NCBI RefSeq assembly: GCF_000300195.1
Contig: NZ_AMQH01000013.1
Location: forward strand, 30,979-94,978
Direction: 5' to 3'
From: Clostridium tunisiense TJ
GTDB lineage: Bacteria > Bacillota > Clostridia > Clostridiales > Clostridiaceae
DNA length: 64,000 nt
Shown in pieces: positions 26,997 to 36,589 of this stretch. The notes beneath the pieces are model-generated. The model did not search any database, was not told the origin of the DNA, and was given only the letters and a program-made list of their open reading frames with translations. Numbering within the stretch: position 1 is the first letter of the stretch; every line of letters begins with the position of its first letter. The position numbers were made by a program, and so were the translations under genes.

Positions 26997-28010
26997 TTAT
27001 TCTACTTGTTCATCATAAACTATTTTTGATATTTGTGCTATTCTATCATAAGTGTTACCTAAATTCTTTGTCATAACAACTAAAATATAAGGTTTTTTCC
27101 CATATATTATTCCCACATCATGAACGTAATTTCCTGTATTATCTTGATAATCCCCTATTTTATGAGCAACATTTTCTTGTGGTATTAACTTATCTAACCT
27201 ATCATGAAAGGAGGTTTTTTTCATAAGTTCTATTATTTTTCCATAGTGAGGATTATTGTTTGGATTAAAGTATAAGTGTTTTAATATTTTCATTGTATCT
27301 TCTGCAGTAGAAATATTCCCTTTTCTGTTAACTTCATGCCCTACTATTGCTTCTATGTAATCATATCTTCTATTATTTCCAAAATATCTTAAAAGCATAT
27401 TTACAGCAACATTATCAGAGTAAATTATCATGCACTCGTTAATATGTTCAAAGGTTTTGGGTTTACTTAAATCTTCATAACCAATGCCACCAAAACTCGC
27501 TTCATAGTCTCCATTTCTGTATAACATTGTACTTTGTTCAGTTATTTCCCCATTATTAATAGCATCATATAACATCATAGAAACAGGAACTTTCACCGTG
27601 CTTGCGGCTTTTAATTCTACTTTTTCGTTTATATTAAAGTTTTTTCCTGTATTTATATCATAATAGCTAATCGATACCTTATTAATATCATCTCCAAGAT
27701 AATCATTAATTTTTGCTATCATTTCTTCAATATTCTCATCAGATATTTTGTTTATACTTAGGAATTTATTAATTTTTGCTACATGAGGAAAAATATCTTC
27801 ATGTTTTAACAATTCCTTAGAGTTGATACTAACATTAACATTTGCCGTGGTTTTAGACGTAGATCCCTCAGTTGAATTATTATTAATTGAATCAACAACT
27901 ACCCCTATTGCCAAAAGAGTTAAGCTACATGCTAAAACTTTCATGTAAAATAGTCGTAATTTCTTTTTCATTTTTTTAGTTAGCTTTATTCTTTTGCTGC
28001 TTTTATCCAA
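26997..28010 (-). CDS. Membrane-anchored class A beta-lactamase-like serine hydrolase
   Basis: 337 residues from TTG at 28010; GGAGGGAG sits 6 bases upstream, so the TTG at 28025 (inside the ribosome site) is rejected. A basic N-terminus followed by one membrane segment (about residues 25-42) gives a signal anchor, with the catalytic domain outside. Active-site motifs are STVK (SxxK, the nucleophile Ser), SDN, and KIGD where beta-lactamases usually have K-T/S-G. The altered third motif makes true beta-lactam resistance uncertain; a peptidoglycan or esterase role is also possible. It is monocistronic and convergent with ftsH. Confidence 0.83.
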   Translation of the reverse strand: MDKSSKRIKLTKKMKKKLRLFYMKVLACSLTLLAIGVVVDSINNNSTEGSTSKTTANVNVSINSKELLKHEDIFPHVAKINKFLSINKISDENIEEMIAKINDYLGDDINKVSISYYDINTGKNFNINEKVELKAASTVKVPVSMMLYDAINNGEITEQSTMLYRNGDYEASFGGIGYEDLSKPKTFEHINECMIIYSDNVAVNMLLRYFGNNRRYDYIEAIVGHEVNRKGNISTAEDTMKILKHLYFNPNNNPHYGKIIELMKKTSFHDRLDKLIPQENVAHKIGDYQDNTGNYVHDVGIIYGKKPYILVVMTKNLGNTYDRIAQISKIVYDEQVE

Positions 28011-28145
28011 ATTATCTCCCTCCAAAAAAAATATAATAAGTTATGTAAATATTGTCCCACGTTTTCTTTAAGTATGCAATATCATATATTTTACGTAACT
28101 ATTTCCATATTGCTTTAAATTTAAATTTTACTTATATAAAATTTA

Positions 28146-28180
28146 AAGTGACTAAATGCCTAAAAAACATTTAATCACTT
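28146..28180 (-). terminator. Terminator of the MATE transporter gene
   Basis: Stem AAGTGA(C/T)TAAATG / CATTTA.TCACTT with a short loop, T-rich on the minus side, 5 bases beyond the MATE stop codon. Confidence 0.82.
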
Positions 28181-28184
28181 ATTG

Positions 28185-29546
28185 CTACAAGTTTTGAACT
28201 AAATTTCTAATCCATCTTTTAGATTTAAATCTTGGAAATGCAATAATTAACTTCACTACTTCCTCAATATAAACCATCCCAACCACAAGATAAACTGGAA
28301 GTTTTAGAAGTACAGCACCTAAAAATGCTAAAGGGACACCGATTCCCCATACACTTCCTATTTCTAAGATTAATGAAAACTTAGTATCTCCTCCGCTTCG
28401 CAGAATTCCTACTATAAATAAAGCCGTTAACATCTTCACTGGTATAATCATTGCAAATAATTTCAAAATCACACTAGTATCTTTAATAACTTCTGGTTTA
28501 ACATTAAAAAATGATAAAATAACACCACTACCAAAGAACACCATTAATCCAAGAACTAATCCTACTGATAAAGATATCTTAATAAATCTTTTTCCAAGGA
28601 TCATAGCATTTTCTTCTCTTTTTGCACCAATTTCTCTACCAATCATTATTGCACAAGCATTAGCCAATCCAAAAGCTGCTACCATAAAAATATTTTGAAC
28701 TGTTCCTGAAATTTGCACTGATGCAACAGCTTCTGTATTTATTTTTGCATAAGCTACAGAATACATTGTCATGCCTAGGGCCCAAAAAAATTCATTTAAT
28801 ATAACTGGATAGATAGTCTTTACTATACTGAGAACAAACTCCTTATTTAAATCAATTAGTTCCTTAAGTTTGGCTGCGAGTATTCCATTTCGTTTATAAA
28901 TTATGCTAACTATTAAAGTGAGCTCTACTATTCTTGAAATTAATGTAGCAATAGCAGCCCCTTCAACCCCTAATTGGGGAAATCCAAACTTACCGTAAAT
29001 TAGTAAATAGTTTAAAATTGTATTGCATCCTAATGCAGTAGCACTTGTAACCATGGGAATTTTAGGCTCTCCAGTACTTCTGCAAGCAAAGGAAAAAGCA
29101 AAACTTATACTAGTTAGTATATAGCTAAAAGCAATTATAGAAAGATAGCTTCCTCCAATAGAAATAACCCTGGAGTCTGTACTAAAAAACTTCATTATAG
29201 CTTGTGGAAATACCAGTGCAGCTACTGTAAATAATAATCCTGTAGCTCCTCCTACTAAGATACACAGACCTAGCACTCTTCTAATATTTTTATAATCCTT
29301 TTTCCCGAAAAATTGAGAAATGAAAATTGCACAACCACTATTTATTCCAAAAGTAATTAAGGAGTATAAGAAGAAAAACTGATTAGCGAGCCCCACCGCT
29401 GCAATTTCAACTTCTCCTAAACTACCTATCATCACTGTATCCACCATATTTAAAGATGACGAAATTAAATTTTGAATAGTGATTGGAAGTGCTAAAGAAA
29501 GCAAGGTTTTAATAAAAGTCTTTTTATCTAGCAAATTTTTATCCAT
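28185..29546 (-). CDS. MATE family efflux transporter
   Basis: 453 residues with about 12 hydrophobic segments and two repeated halves. The N-terminal half begins ALPITIQNLISSSLNMVDTV, and the MIGSLGEVEIAAVGLANQ stretch is characteristic of MATE proteins (NorM/DinF branch). It should export cationic drugs or metabolites in exchange for Na+ or H+. The start ATG at 29546 has CGGGGGAG upstream. No regulator is adjacent; the gene upstream is divergent. Confidence 0.92.
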   Translation of the reverse strand: MDKNLLDKKTFIKTLLSLALPITIQNLISSSLNMVDTVMIGSLGEVEIAAVGLANQFFFLYSLITFGINSGCAIFISQFFGKKDYKNIRRVLGLCILVGGATGLLFTVAALVFPQAIMKFFSTDSRVISIGGSYLSIIAFSYILTSISFAFSFACRSTGEPKIPMVTSATALGCNTILNYLLIYGKFGFPQLGVEGAAIATLISRIVELTLIVSIIYKRNGILAAKLKELIDLNKEFVLSIVKTIYPVILNEFFWALGMTMYSVAYAKINTEAVASVQISGTVQNIFMVAAFGLANACAIMIGREIGAKREENAMILGKRFIKISLSVGLVLGLMVFFGSGVILSFFNVKPEVIKDTSVILKLFAMIIPVKMLTALFIVGILRSGGDTKFSLILEIGSVWGIGVPLAFLGAVLLKLPVYLVVGMVYIEEVVKLIIAFPRFKSKRWIRNLVQNL

Positions 29547-29742
29547 ATAATACTCCCCCGTATTAGCAATCTAGTCCTATAATTCCTGTACATTATAGCA
29601 TAGGATAATAAATTGTTCTACATTGATTCTAAATGATTTTAAATATCCAATTATAGAACAAATTCATTGATACTACATTAGTTATATATGGAAATTTTAT
29701 AAATATAATTAATTATAAAGTACTTATTAGGAGAAGGAATTG

Positions 29743-30243
29743 ATGAAAAGCAAACAAATATATATAGGACTTACTTGTTTAATAATAGGCACCCTATACT
29801 TTCTATATCAATATGATGCCAATGTATACTTTAAAATACTTAAATATTGGCCAATATTCATACTACTCTCTGGAATTTTAATTGAGTTTGTAGCATTGAA
29901 TAGCCATGCTTACAAACTATTTTTCTTCCTTTCTGGAATTCTTATTGTGTATGGATTAATGTACACAATAAATATATATAGGGAGTTTTATTACTTTTCT
30001 TCCCATATATCTATATTTTTTCTATCCCTGAGCCTAGGACTTTTAAACTACTATATTTTTGGAAGTAATCATGATTATATTTTATCTATTGTACTGCTCC
30101 TAATACTGACTTCTATATTTATCTTTTTATTCCCTATATATGAAAGGTATTTCCCCATAATTAGCTTTAAAACTTTGATTCCAATATTATTGATAATTAT
30201 AGGATTCATATTAATACTTAATGGGTTTATAAATAAGCAATAA
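29743..30243 (+). CDS. Small membrane protein with LiaI/LiaF-like TM region
   Basis: 166 residues from ATG at 29743 with GGAGAAGG upstream. Five or six hydrophobic segments cover almost the whole protein. The opening IYIGLTCLIIGTLYFLYQY, then KYWPIFILLSGILIEF, matches the pattern of the LiaI-LiaF/DUF5668 transmembrane region. The C-terminal cytoplasmic domain of true LiaF is missing. Its function is unknown; a role near cell-envelope stress sensing would be a guess. It is monocistronic and divergent from the MATE gene. Confidence 0.72.
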   Translation: MKSKQIYIGLTCLIIGTLYFLYQYDANVYFKILKYWPIFILLSGILIEFVALNSHAYKLFFFLSGILIVYGLMYTINIYREFYYFSSHISIFFLSLSLGLLNYYIFGSNHDYILSIVLLLILTSIFIFLFPIYERYFPIISFKTLIPILLIIIGFILILNGFINKQ

Positions 30244-30244
30244 A

Positions 30245-30270
30245 ATAAGAGGCCTAAGTTTGCCTCTTAT
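30245..30270. terminator. Bidirectional terminator
   Basis: Stem ATAAGAGGC / GCCTCTTAT with an 8-base loop between the convergent small membrane protein and psuG genes. Confidence 0.8.
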
Positions 30271-30311
30271 CTTATTGACTTTACCCTAATACATTAGTAT
30301 TAATTAGATCT

Positions 30312-31229
30312 TTAGCTTAATTTACTTAATTCTACAGCAAGCCTAGCGCCAACCACTGCATTATTATAAACTAATTGAATATTAGACTCTAAACTTTCAC
30401 CTTTAGTTATCTCTTTAACTTTTGATAAAAGGAAAGGAGTACTTTCTTTACCTTTAATACCTTTTTCCTCTGCTTCCTTTACTGCATTAGTTATTGCATT
30501 AGTTATTACATCAAAATCCATTGCATACTTTTCAGGTATTGGATTGGCAACTACCACTCCACCATTTAAACCTAAATCCCATTTAGCTTTAAGTGCTTTT
30601 GCAAGATTAGCTTCAGTATCCACTCTATAATCAACCTTGAAGCCTGACTTTCTTGTATAAAAAGCTGGCAACTCATCAGTATTAAACCCTACTACTGGCA
30701 CCCCTTTTGTTTCTAAATATTCTAAAGTTAATCCAATATCTAATATGGATTTTGCTCCTGCACATACAACAGCTACATTTGTCATAGATAACTCTTCTAA
30801 ATCTGCAGAGATGTCAAAGGTTTCTGTAGCACCTCTATGAACTCCACCAATACCACCTGTGGCAAAAACTTTGATTCCGGCTAATGCTGCAATTATCATT
30901 GTTGATGCAACGGTTGTAGCACCATTTAATTTATTAGCAACTATAAAAGGAATATCTCTTCTACTAGTTTTTATAACATTCTTCTCTTTACCTAAAAATT
31001 CTATTTCTTCTTCTGATAAGCCTACCTTCAATCTTCCATTTATTATAGCTATAGTTGCAGGTATTGCTCCATTTTCTCTAATAATACTTTCTACTTTAAG
31101 AGCTGTCTCTACGTTTCTTGGATATGGCATACCATGAGAAATAATTGTTGACTCTAGAGCCACTACTGGCTTCCCTTCCATTATAGCTTTTTCAACTTCC
31201 ACATTAATATCTAAATAATTTTTTAACAT
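30312..31229 (-). CDS. psuG: Pseudouridine-5'-phosphate glycosidase
   Basis: 305 residues, normal family length. Family motifs include VALESTIISHGMPYP near the N-terminus, GKEKNVIKTSRRDIPF, and GGIGGVHRGATETFDISADL. PsuG splits pseudouridine 5'-phosphate into ribose 5-phosphate and uracil, in the cytoplasm. The start ATG has AAGGAGA upstream and overlaps the end of psuK by 7 bases. The pair lets the cell recycle pseudouridine released from degraded tRNA and rRNA. Confidence 0.96.
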   Translation of the reverse strand: MLKNYLDINVEVEKAIMEGKPVVALESTIISHGMPYPRNVETALKVESIIRENGAIPATIAIINGRLKVGLSEEEIEFLGKEKNVIKTSRRDIPFIVANKLNGATTVASTMIIAALAGIKVFATGGIGGVHRGATETFDISADLEELSMTNVAVVCAGAKSILDIGLTLEYLETKGVPVVGFNTDELPAFYTRKSGFKVDYRVDTEANLAKALKAKWDLGLNGGVVVANPIPEKYAMDFDVITNAITNAVKEAEEKGIKGKESTPFLLSKVKEITKGESLESNIQLVYNNAVVGARLAVELSKLS

Positions 31230-32317
31230 AATCCAGTCTCCTTTAATTTTTTATTTACACTTTCAATACATATATTTGGATTTATAGTGTTTTCATGACA
31301 TATTGTTAATAGTGAACATCCAACTCCAAATTTCGCAGCCTCATAAATTGATTCATTTCTTAAGGTGCTATAAATGACACCTGCTAAGAAAGAGTCTCCT
31401 GCTCCATTTGCATTGACAACCTTAACTTTAGGACTTCTCAAATATCCTTTAGTAACACCATTGGAATAATAGATGCCTTTTTCACCAAGGCTTATAAATA
31501 CATTTTTAACCCCTTCATTTAGGAAATATTGTGATGCTTTCTCAACATCTTTTTCATTTTTTATAGAAATTCCTGAGAGTATTTCTGCTTCTAGCTTATT
31601 TGGTTTTATAGTGTGAAATTTCCCAATAACGTCTTTTGCTTTAATACTTTTTGTTGCAGAAACAGTGTCCAAGAAGAATTTAGTGTTCTTAAAATTTGTA
31701 ACAACATACTCAAGTACATCCTTAGGAATATTAGTATCTATTACACATATCTTTGAACTTTCAACCACATTTTTTTTCTGCTTAATAAATTCAATAGACA
31801 TATTATCAAATATATCCATTTGAGAAATAGCCACTTGCATATCACCATTATTGTCTAAAATAGACATATACACAGAAGTAGCATAACCTTCTAACTGTAA
31901 ACTATTATCTAAGTTAAGACCTAATATCCTACTCTCATCAACAATTTTATTTCCATATAAATCATCACCTAAAACTGTTATTAGCTTTGTATTAACACCT
32001 AATCTAACTAGGTTTTCACCTATATTTCTTCCAACCCCTCCGAGAGAAACTTTAATTTTTCCCGGATTAGAATCATTAGTTCTTAAATTATCATTGGAGA
32101 ATCCTAAGATATCCATATTGGCTCCCCCAATAATAGAAACAAAATTTTCCTCATTAATTATATAACCTCTTCCATTAATATATCCTTTTTTAATTAAATT
32201 AGTTATATGCACACCAACTGACGACCTAGTTATGCCTAGTAATTTTGCAAGTTCATTTTGTGAAATTAATGGATTGTTTTTAATTAGATATAAAACTTCC
32301 TCTTCTCTATTTGTCAT
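31223..32317 (-). CDS. psuK: Pseudouridine kinase with N-terminal helix-turn-helix
   Basis: 364 residues from ATG at 32317, chosen over GTG at 32335 because AAGGAG lies at ideal spacing. Residues 1 to about 55 form a winged helix-turn-helix (NPLISQNELAKLLGITRSSV). The rest is a PfkB-family sugar kinase with the late NANGAGDSFLAGV signature that holds the catalytic Asp. PsuK phosphorylates pseudouridine; PsuG, encoded downstream with a 7-base overlap, then cleaves the product. The fused HTH domain suggests the kinase may also regulate its own operon, but no operator was identified. Confidence 0.91.
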   Translation of the reverse strand: MTNREEEVLYLIKNNPLISQNELAKLLGITRSSVGVHITNLIKKGYINGRGYIINEENFVSIIGGANMDILGFSNDNLRTNDSNPGKIKVSLGGVGRNIGENLVRLGVNTKLITVLGDDLYGNKIVDESRILGLNLDNSLQLEGYATSVYMSILDNNGDMQVAISQMDIFDNMSIEFIKQKKNVVESSKICVIDTNIPKDVLEYVVTNFKNTKFFLDTVSATKSIKAKDVIGKFHTIKPNKLEAEILSGISIKNEKDVEKASQYFLNEGVKNVFISLGEKGIYYSNGVTKGYLRSPKVKVVNANGAGDSFLAGVIYSTLRNESIYEAAKFGVGCSLLTICHENTINPNICIESVNKKLKETGLC

Positions 32318-32455
32318 ACCTAACTCCTTATACACATTTGCTTATTTTATAAACTAATCTTTATATTTAATATATCAGGTAATAATTTAAAAATCAATAT
32401 CAAAAACCTAAATTATTTAACATACTAACTAATTATGGATAAAAATACATACTTA

Positions 32456-32484
32456 TTGCACCTAAAGGTATTTCGAGTTATAAT
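32456..32484 (+). promoter_or_regulatory. Promoter of the rnf operon
   Basis: TTGCAC (32456-32461), a 17-base spacer, and TATAAT (32479-32484), about 70 bases upstream of rnfC. A good sigma-A match. Confidence 0.8.
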
Positions 32485-32552
32485 AATTTAAAGTTGTATT
32501 TTATAACTTATTTAAAAAAGTATTAAAACTTATTGCGAAATGGAGGGTCATT

Positions 32553-33869
32553 ATGGGACTTTTAACTTTCAAAAGAGGAATTCATCCGCCTCATGGAAAA
32601 CATTTTTCTGAAAGTAAATCAATTGAAAGCTATCTTCCAAAAGGAGATTTAGTTTTCCCCATGTCTCAGCATATTGGAGCTCCTTGTGAGCCTTTAGTAA
32701 AAAAGGGCGACAAGGTTCTTGTTGGGCAAAAAATAGGACAAGCAACTGGATTTGTTTCTTCTCCTATTCATTCAAGTGTTTCAGGCGTAGTTAAAAACGT
32801 GGCGCCGGTTCTTCATTCAAACGGCACAAAGGTGATGTCAATTATTGTAGAAAACGATCACCTTTATGAAGAATCAGATTATAAACCTAATAAGGATTTT
32901 CAAAATTTGTCGAAGGAACAACTTTTAGAAATCATTAAAGAAGCTGGTATAGTTGGACTTGGTGGTGCATGTTTTCCAACTCATGTAAAGCTTTCCCCTG
33001 CTGCAGATTGCAGTATTGATAGCATTATTATTAACGCCGCAGAGTGTGAACCTTACCTTACATGCGACCATAGATTAATGCTTGAAAATTCTGATGAAAT
33101 TGCTGAAGGTTTAAAAATCCTTTTACATATGTTTCCAAACACTAAAATATATGTAGGGATTGAAAACAATAAAAAAGATGCAATTGATGCTATGAACAGA
33201 GCAATTAGTAGCTTAAATAATGTTGAAGTTGTAGCATTAAAAACCAAGTACCCTCAAGGTGCTGAAAAACAATTAATATACGCAACAACAAAGCGTGAAG
33301 TTCCATCTGGAAAATTACCTGCTCATGTTGGATGTATTGTGCAAAACGTAGCTACCGTTCATGCCATTAGAAATGCAGTAGTACTTGGAAAACCTTTAAC
33401 CGAAAGAGTTATTACTGTTACAGGTGGGGCTATAAATACACCTAAAAATCTAAGAGTAAAACTTGGAACATCATTAAAAGAGTTAGTAGAAACTTGCGAT
33501 GGTTTTGTTACCGATCCATCAAAGGTAATCTCTGGTGGCCCACTAATGGGTACTGCTCTATTCTCTTTAGATACTCCTGCAATAAAGGGAAGTTCTGGAG
33601 TATTATGCCTATCTCAAAAAGAATGGGATATAGAACCGGAAAGTAGCTGTATAAGATGTGGAAAGTGCATAGATGCCTGTCCAATGTTCTTAATACCATC
33701 TAAGCTAAATGCAATGGTTCTTAAAGGTGACTATGATACCTTCGAAGAATATCATGGCGTGGACTGTATCGAATGTGGATGTTGTACATTTGTGTGTCCT
33801 GCAAAACGTCACTTAACTCAAACCTGTCGTGAAGGTAAAAGAAGAGTCTTAAGTAAGAAAAAGAAATAA
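32553..33869 (+). CDS. rnfC: Rnf complex subunit RnfC
   Basis: 438 residues. The NuoF-like core contains GLGGACFPTHVK (the NADH/FMN-loop equivalent), followed by SLBB-type segments and two [4Fe-4S] motifs near the C-terminus, CIRCGKCIDACP and CIECGCCTFVCP. RnfC is the peripheral NAD(H)-interacting subunit of the ferredoxin:NAD+ oxidoreductase that pumps Na+ or H+. It is first in the rnfCDGEAB order usual for clostridia and acetogens. A TTGCAC/TATAAT promoter lies upstream. Confidence 0.97.
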   Translation: MGLLTFKRGIHPPHGKHFSESKSIESYLPKGDLVFPMSQHIGAPCEPLVKKGDKVLVGQKIGQATGFVSSPIHSSVSGVVKNVAPVLHSNGTKVMSIIVENDHLYEESDYKPNKDFQNLSKEQLLEIIKEAGIVGLGGACFPTHVKLSPAADCSIDSIIINAAECEPYLTCDHRLMLENSDEIAEGLKILLHMFPNTKIYVGIENNKKDAIDAMNRAISSLNNVEVVALKTKYPQGAEKQLIYATTKREVPSGKLPAHVGCIVQNVATVHAIRNAVVLGKPLTERVITVTGGAINTPKNLRVKLGTSLKELVETCDGFVTDPSKVISGGPLMGTALFSLDTPAIKGSSGVLCLSQKEWDIEPESSCIRCGKCIDACPMFLIPSKLNAMVLKGDYDTFEEYHGVDCIECGCCTFVCPAKRHLTQTCREGKRRVLSKKKK

Positions 33870-33883
33870 TAGAGGTGAATAGA

Positions 33884-34819
33884 ATGTCAGAGAGATTATA
33901 TACCGTATCGACGTCTCCTCATATAAAGTCTAAAGATACTGTTTCCACAGTAATGAGAGATGTATTAATCGCACTACTTCCGGCTGCAATTGCAGGAATT
34001 TACTTTTTTGGGCTTAATGCACTATTAGTAATTTTAACCGCTGTTGGTTCAGCAGTTTTATCTGAATATGCTTTTCAAAAAATAACTAAGAGACCTATTT
34101 TGATAAAAGATTTGAGTGCAGTAGTAACAGGATTATTGCTAGCATTTAACGTACCACCTACTATTCCACTATGGATGGTGGCATTAGGTAGTGCATTCGC
34201 AATTATTGTAGTTAAATGCTTCTATGGTGGAATTGGGCAAAACATTGTTAACCCAGCTTTAGCTGCAAGAGCTTTTTTACTTGCTGCTTACCCTGTGAGA
34301 ATGACTACATGGACTTTAGATGGTACTACAGGAGCTACTCCCCTTGGAATCCTAAGAGGTAATGGTGCCGCTGCTCTTCCAAACATATTCGATGTATTCG
34401 TAGGAAATATTGGAGGTTGTATTGGCGAAACTTCAGCTTTAGCATTATTAATTGGTGCTGCTTACCTTCTATATAAGAAAGTTATATCTTGGCATATACC
34501 AGTTAGTTATATAGGAACTGTATTTGTTCTTACTACTTTACTTGGTAGACAAGGATTAATGTCAGGTAATGGTTTATATGAAATCTTCCTAGGTGGATTA
34601 ATTCTTGGAGCTTTTTATATGGCTACAGATTATACAACTTCTCCGATGACTAAAACAGGTCATTTAGTATTTGGTATAAGTTGTGGTATTTTAACTACCT
34701 TAATTCGTTTATATGGTGGTTATGCTGAAGGAGTTTCTTACTCAATATTAATTATGAACTTATTTGTACCATTCATTGATAAGTTTACAAATCCGCGTGT
34801 ATTCGGGGGTGGAAAATAA
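33884..34819 (+). CDS. rnfD: Rnf complex subunit RnfD
   Basis: 311 residues from ATG at 33884 (AGAGGTG 6 bases upstream; the GTG at 33875 overlaps the ribosome site). Integral membrane subunit with about nine to ten helices. The covalent FMN attachment region is visible as GTTGATPLG near residue 150. It forms part of the ion-translocating membrane core with RnfA, E and G. It overlaps rnfG by one base (TAATG). Confidence 0.96.
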   Translation: MSERLYTVSTSPHIKSKDTVSTVMRDVLIALLPAAIAGIYFFGLNALLVILTAVGSAVLSEYAFQKITKRPILIKDLSAVVTGLLLAFNVPPTIPLWMVALGSAFAIIVVKCFYGGIGQNIVNPALAARAFLLAAYPVRMTTWTLDGTTGATPLGILRGNGAAALPNIFDVFVGNIGGCIGETSALALLIGAAYLLYKKVISWHIPVSYIGTVFVLTTLLGRQGLMSGNGLYEIFLGGLILGAFYMATDYTTSPMTKTGHLVFGISCGILTTLIRLYGGYAEGVSYSILIMNLFVPFIDKFTNPRVFGGGK

Positions 34820-35367
34820 TGAAAGAAAATTTAAAGTTAGGAATTAAATTGCTTGTAATCGCTGGAATTGCTGGGTTACTTTTAGGTTATGCATATGAAA
34901 TAACTAAAGGTCCCATTGAAGCTAAAGCTAAAGAAGAACAATCCATAGCAATGAAGGAGCTCTTACCAGCAGCAACTGATTTTAAAAAATCTGAAAAGAA
35001 TTTCTCATCTGATTCAAATATATCATCAATTTATGAAGGAAATAAAAACGGACAACTTTCAGGTTACTTATTTACAGTAAAATCTAGTGGATATGGTGGA
35101 CCAATTACAATGATGATAGGTATTTCAACTGAAGGAAAAGTTGAAGGAGTTAAAATATTAGCTCATACCGAAACTCCTGGCTTAGGATCAAATGCAGAAA
35201 AGCCTAAGTTTAAAGATCAATTTAAAGGGAAGTCTGCTGAAAAGGAATTAACAGTTGGAAGCGACATACAAGCTATGACAGGTTCTACTATTACTTCTAA
35301 AGCAGTAACTAGTGGAGTTAATTCTGCAATTAAATTTTATAACGATCAGTTGAAAGGAGCTAAGTAA
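34819..35367 (+). CDS. rnfG: Rnf complex subunit RnfG
   Basis: 182 residues with one N-terminal membrane helix (about residues 8-27) and an external FMN-binding domain. The covalent FMN site is TGSTITSKAV near residues 152-161, with the flavin-linked Thr in the S/T-G-S/A-T motif. GHAETPGLG-type geometry appears as ILAHTETPGLGS. It overlaps rnfD at TAATG and precedes rnfE by 2 bases. Confidence 0.96.
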   Translation: MKENLKLGIKLLVIAGIAGLLLGYAYEITKGPIEAKAKEEQSIAMKELLPAATDFKKSEKNFSSDSNISSIYEGNKNGQLSGYLFTVKSSGYGGPITMMIGISTEGKVEGVKILAHTETPGLGSNAEKPKFKDQFKGKSAEKELTVGSDIQAMTGSTITSKAVTSGVNSAIKFYNDQLKGAK

Positions 35368-35369
35368 CC

Positions 35370-35987
35370 ATGAGTGTGTTTGGTGAAAGAATGAAAAAAG
35401 GCTTGATTGAAGAAAATCCAGTATTCATTCAAGTTCTTGCAATGTGCCCTACACTTGCAGTAACTTCAAGTGTTCAAAATGCAATTGGAATGGGACTCGC
35501 AGCCACTGCTGTTCTTATAGGCTCAAATGCTGTTATTTCTTTACTTAGAAAATTTATACCTGATAAAATTAGAATACCAGCTTATATAACAGTTATTGCT
35601 GCCTTTGTTACATTGATTCAATTTTTGGTACAAGGTTATTTACCAGCTTTATATAAAGCACTTGGTATATTTATACCACTTATAGTTGTTAACTGTGTTA
35701 TTCTAGGTAGAGCTGAAGCTTATGCTTCTAAAAATGGTGTTTTACCATCTATCTTTGATGCTATAGGTATGGGCCTTGGATTTACACTGGCATTAACAAT
35801 TTTAGCAACTTTTAGAGAAATTTTAGGAAATGGAACTTTTTATGGAATTCAGGTTCTTCCTACTTCCTATGAACCATCTATTATAATGATTCTTGCTCCA
35901 GGAGCATTTATCACTTTAGGCATACTACTAGCTTGCTTAAACCAATTTAAAATAAACAAAGCTAAAGCAGCTAAAACCACTAAATAA
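35370..35987 (+). CDS. rnfE: Rnf complex subunit RnfE
   Basis: 205-residue membrane protein with six hydrophobic helices, related to RnfA and NqrD. Family segments are NPVFIQVLAMCPTLAVTSS, containing a membrane-embedded Cys thought to hold part of the intramembrane Fe-S centre, and LIVVNCVILGRAEAYA with the second Cys. Ribosome site AAAGGAG overlaps the end of rnfG. Confidence 0.96.
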   Translation: MSVFGERMKKGLIEENPVFIQVLAMCPTLAVTSSVQNAIGMGLAATAVLIGSNAVISLLRKFIPDKIRIPAYITVIAAFVTLIQFLVQGYLPALYKALGIFIPLIVVNCVILGRAEAYASKNGVLPSIFDAIGMGLGFTLALTILATFREILGNGTFYGIQVLPTSYEPSIIMILAPGAFITLGILLACLNQFKINKAKAAKTTK

Positions 35988-36001
35988 AGAGGTGAACAAT
36001 T

Positions 36002-36577
36002 TTGGAATTAATTAGTATTTTTTTAAGTGCTCTATTAGTCAACAACTTCGTTTTGGCTAAATTTTTAGGTATTTGTTCCTTCCTTGGAGTTTCTCAGAAA
36101 ACTGAGACAGCAAAAGGGATGGGTTTCGCTGTTACCTTTGTTATGGTTCTTGCAACTATAATGACATATATAGTTAATGTATTTATATTAATCCCATTAA
36201 ATCTTCAGTACCTATCAACATTAGCATTTATTCTTGTTATAGCTGCTCTTGTTCAGTTTGTTGAAATCGTTATAAAGAAAACTAATCCAGGACTTTACAG
36301 AGCCCTTGGAATATTCTTACCTCTTATAACTACAAACTGTGCGGTACTAGGGGTTGCTGTAATAAATATGGACAAAGGTTTTAACTTAGCTCAAGGTATC
36401 GCAAACTCTTTAGGAGCTGCCTTAGGCTATATGCTAGCAATAGTTTTACTTGCTGGATTAAGAGAAAGAATGGAAGATAATACAAATATGCCAGAAGCAT
36501 TTAGAGGATTACCTATTTCTCTAATTACAGCAGGACTTATGGCTATAGCATTCTTTGGATTCAGCGGATTAATTTAA
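36002..36577 (+). CDS. rnfA: Rnf complex subunit RnfA
   Basis: 191 residues from TTG at 36002 (GAGGTG upstream). Six-helix membrane protein with the inverted-repeat sister topology to RnfE. The conserved Cys segments are [16 protein letters not shown] and [13 protein letters not shown]; together with RnfE they are proposed to bind the intramembrane Fe-S cluster. Next in the operon is rnfB, 12 bases on. Confidence 0.96.
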   Translation: MELISIFLSALLVNNFVLAKFLGICSFLGVSQKTETAKGMGFAVTFVMVLATIMTYIVNVFILIPLNLQYLSTLAFILVIAALVQFVEIVIKKTNPGLYRALGIFLPLITTNCAVLGVAVINMDKGFNLAQGIANSLGAALGYMLAIVLLAGLRERMEDNTNMPEAFRGLPISLITAGLMAIAFFGFSGLI

Positions 36578-36589
36578 GGGGGTGCCATA

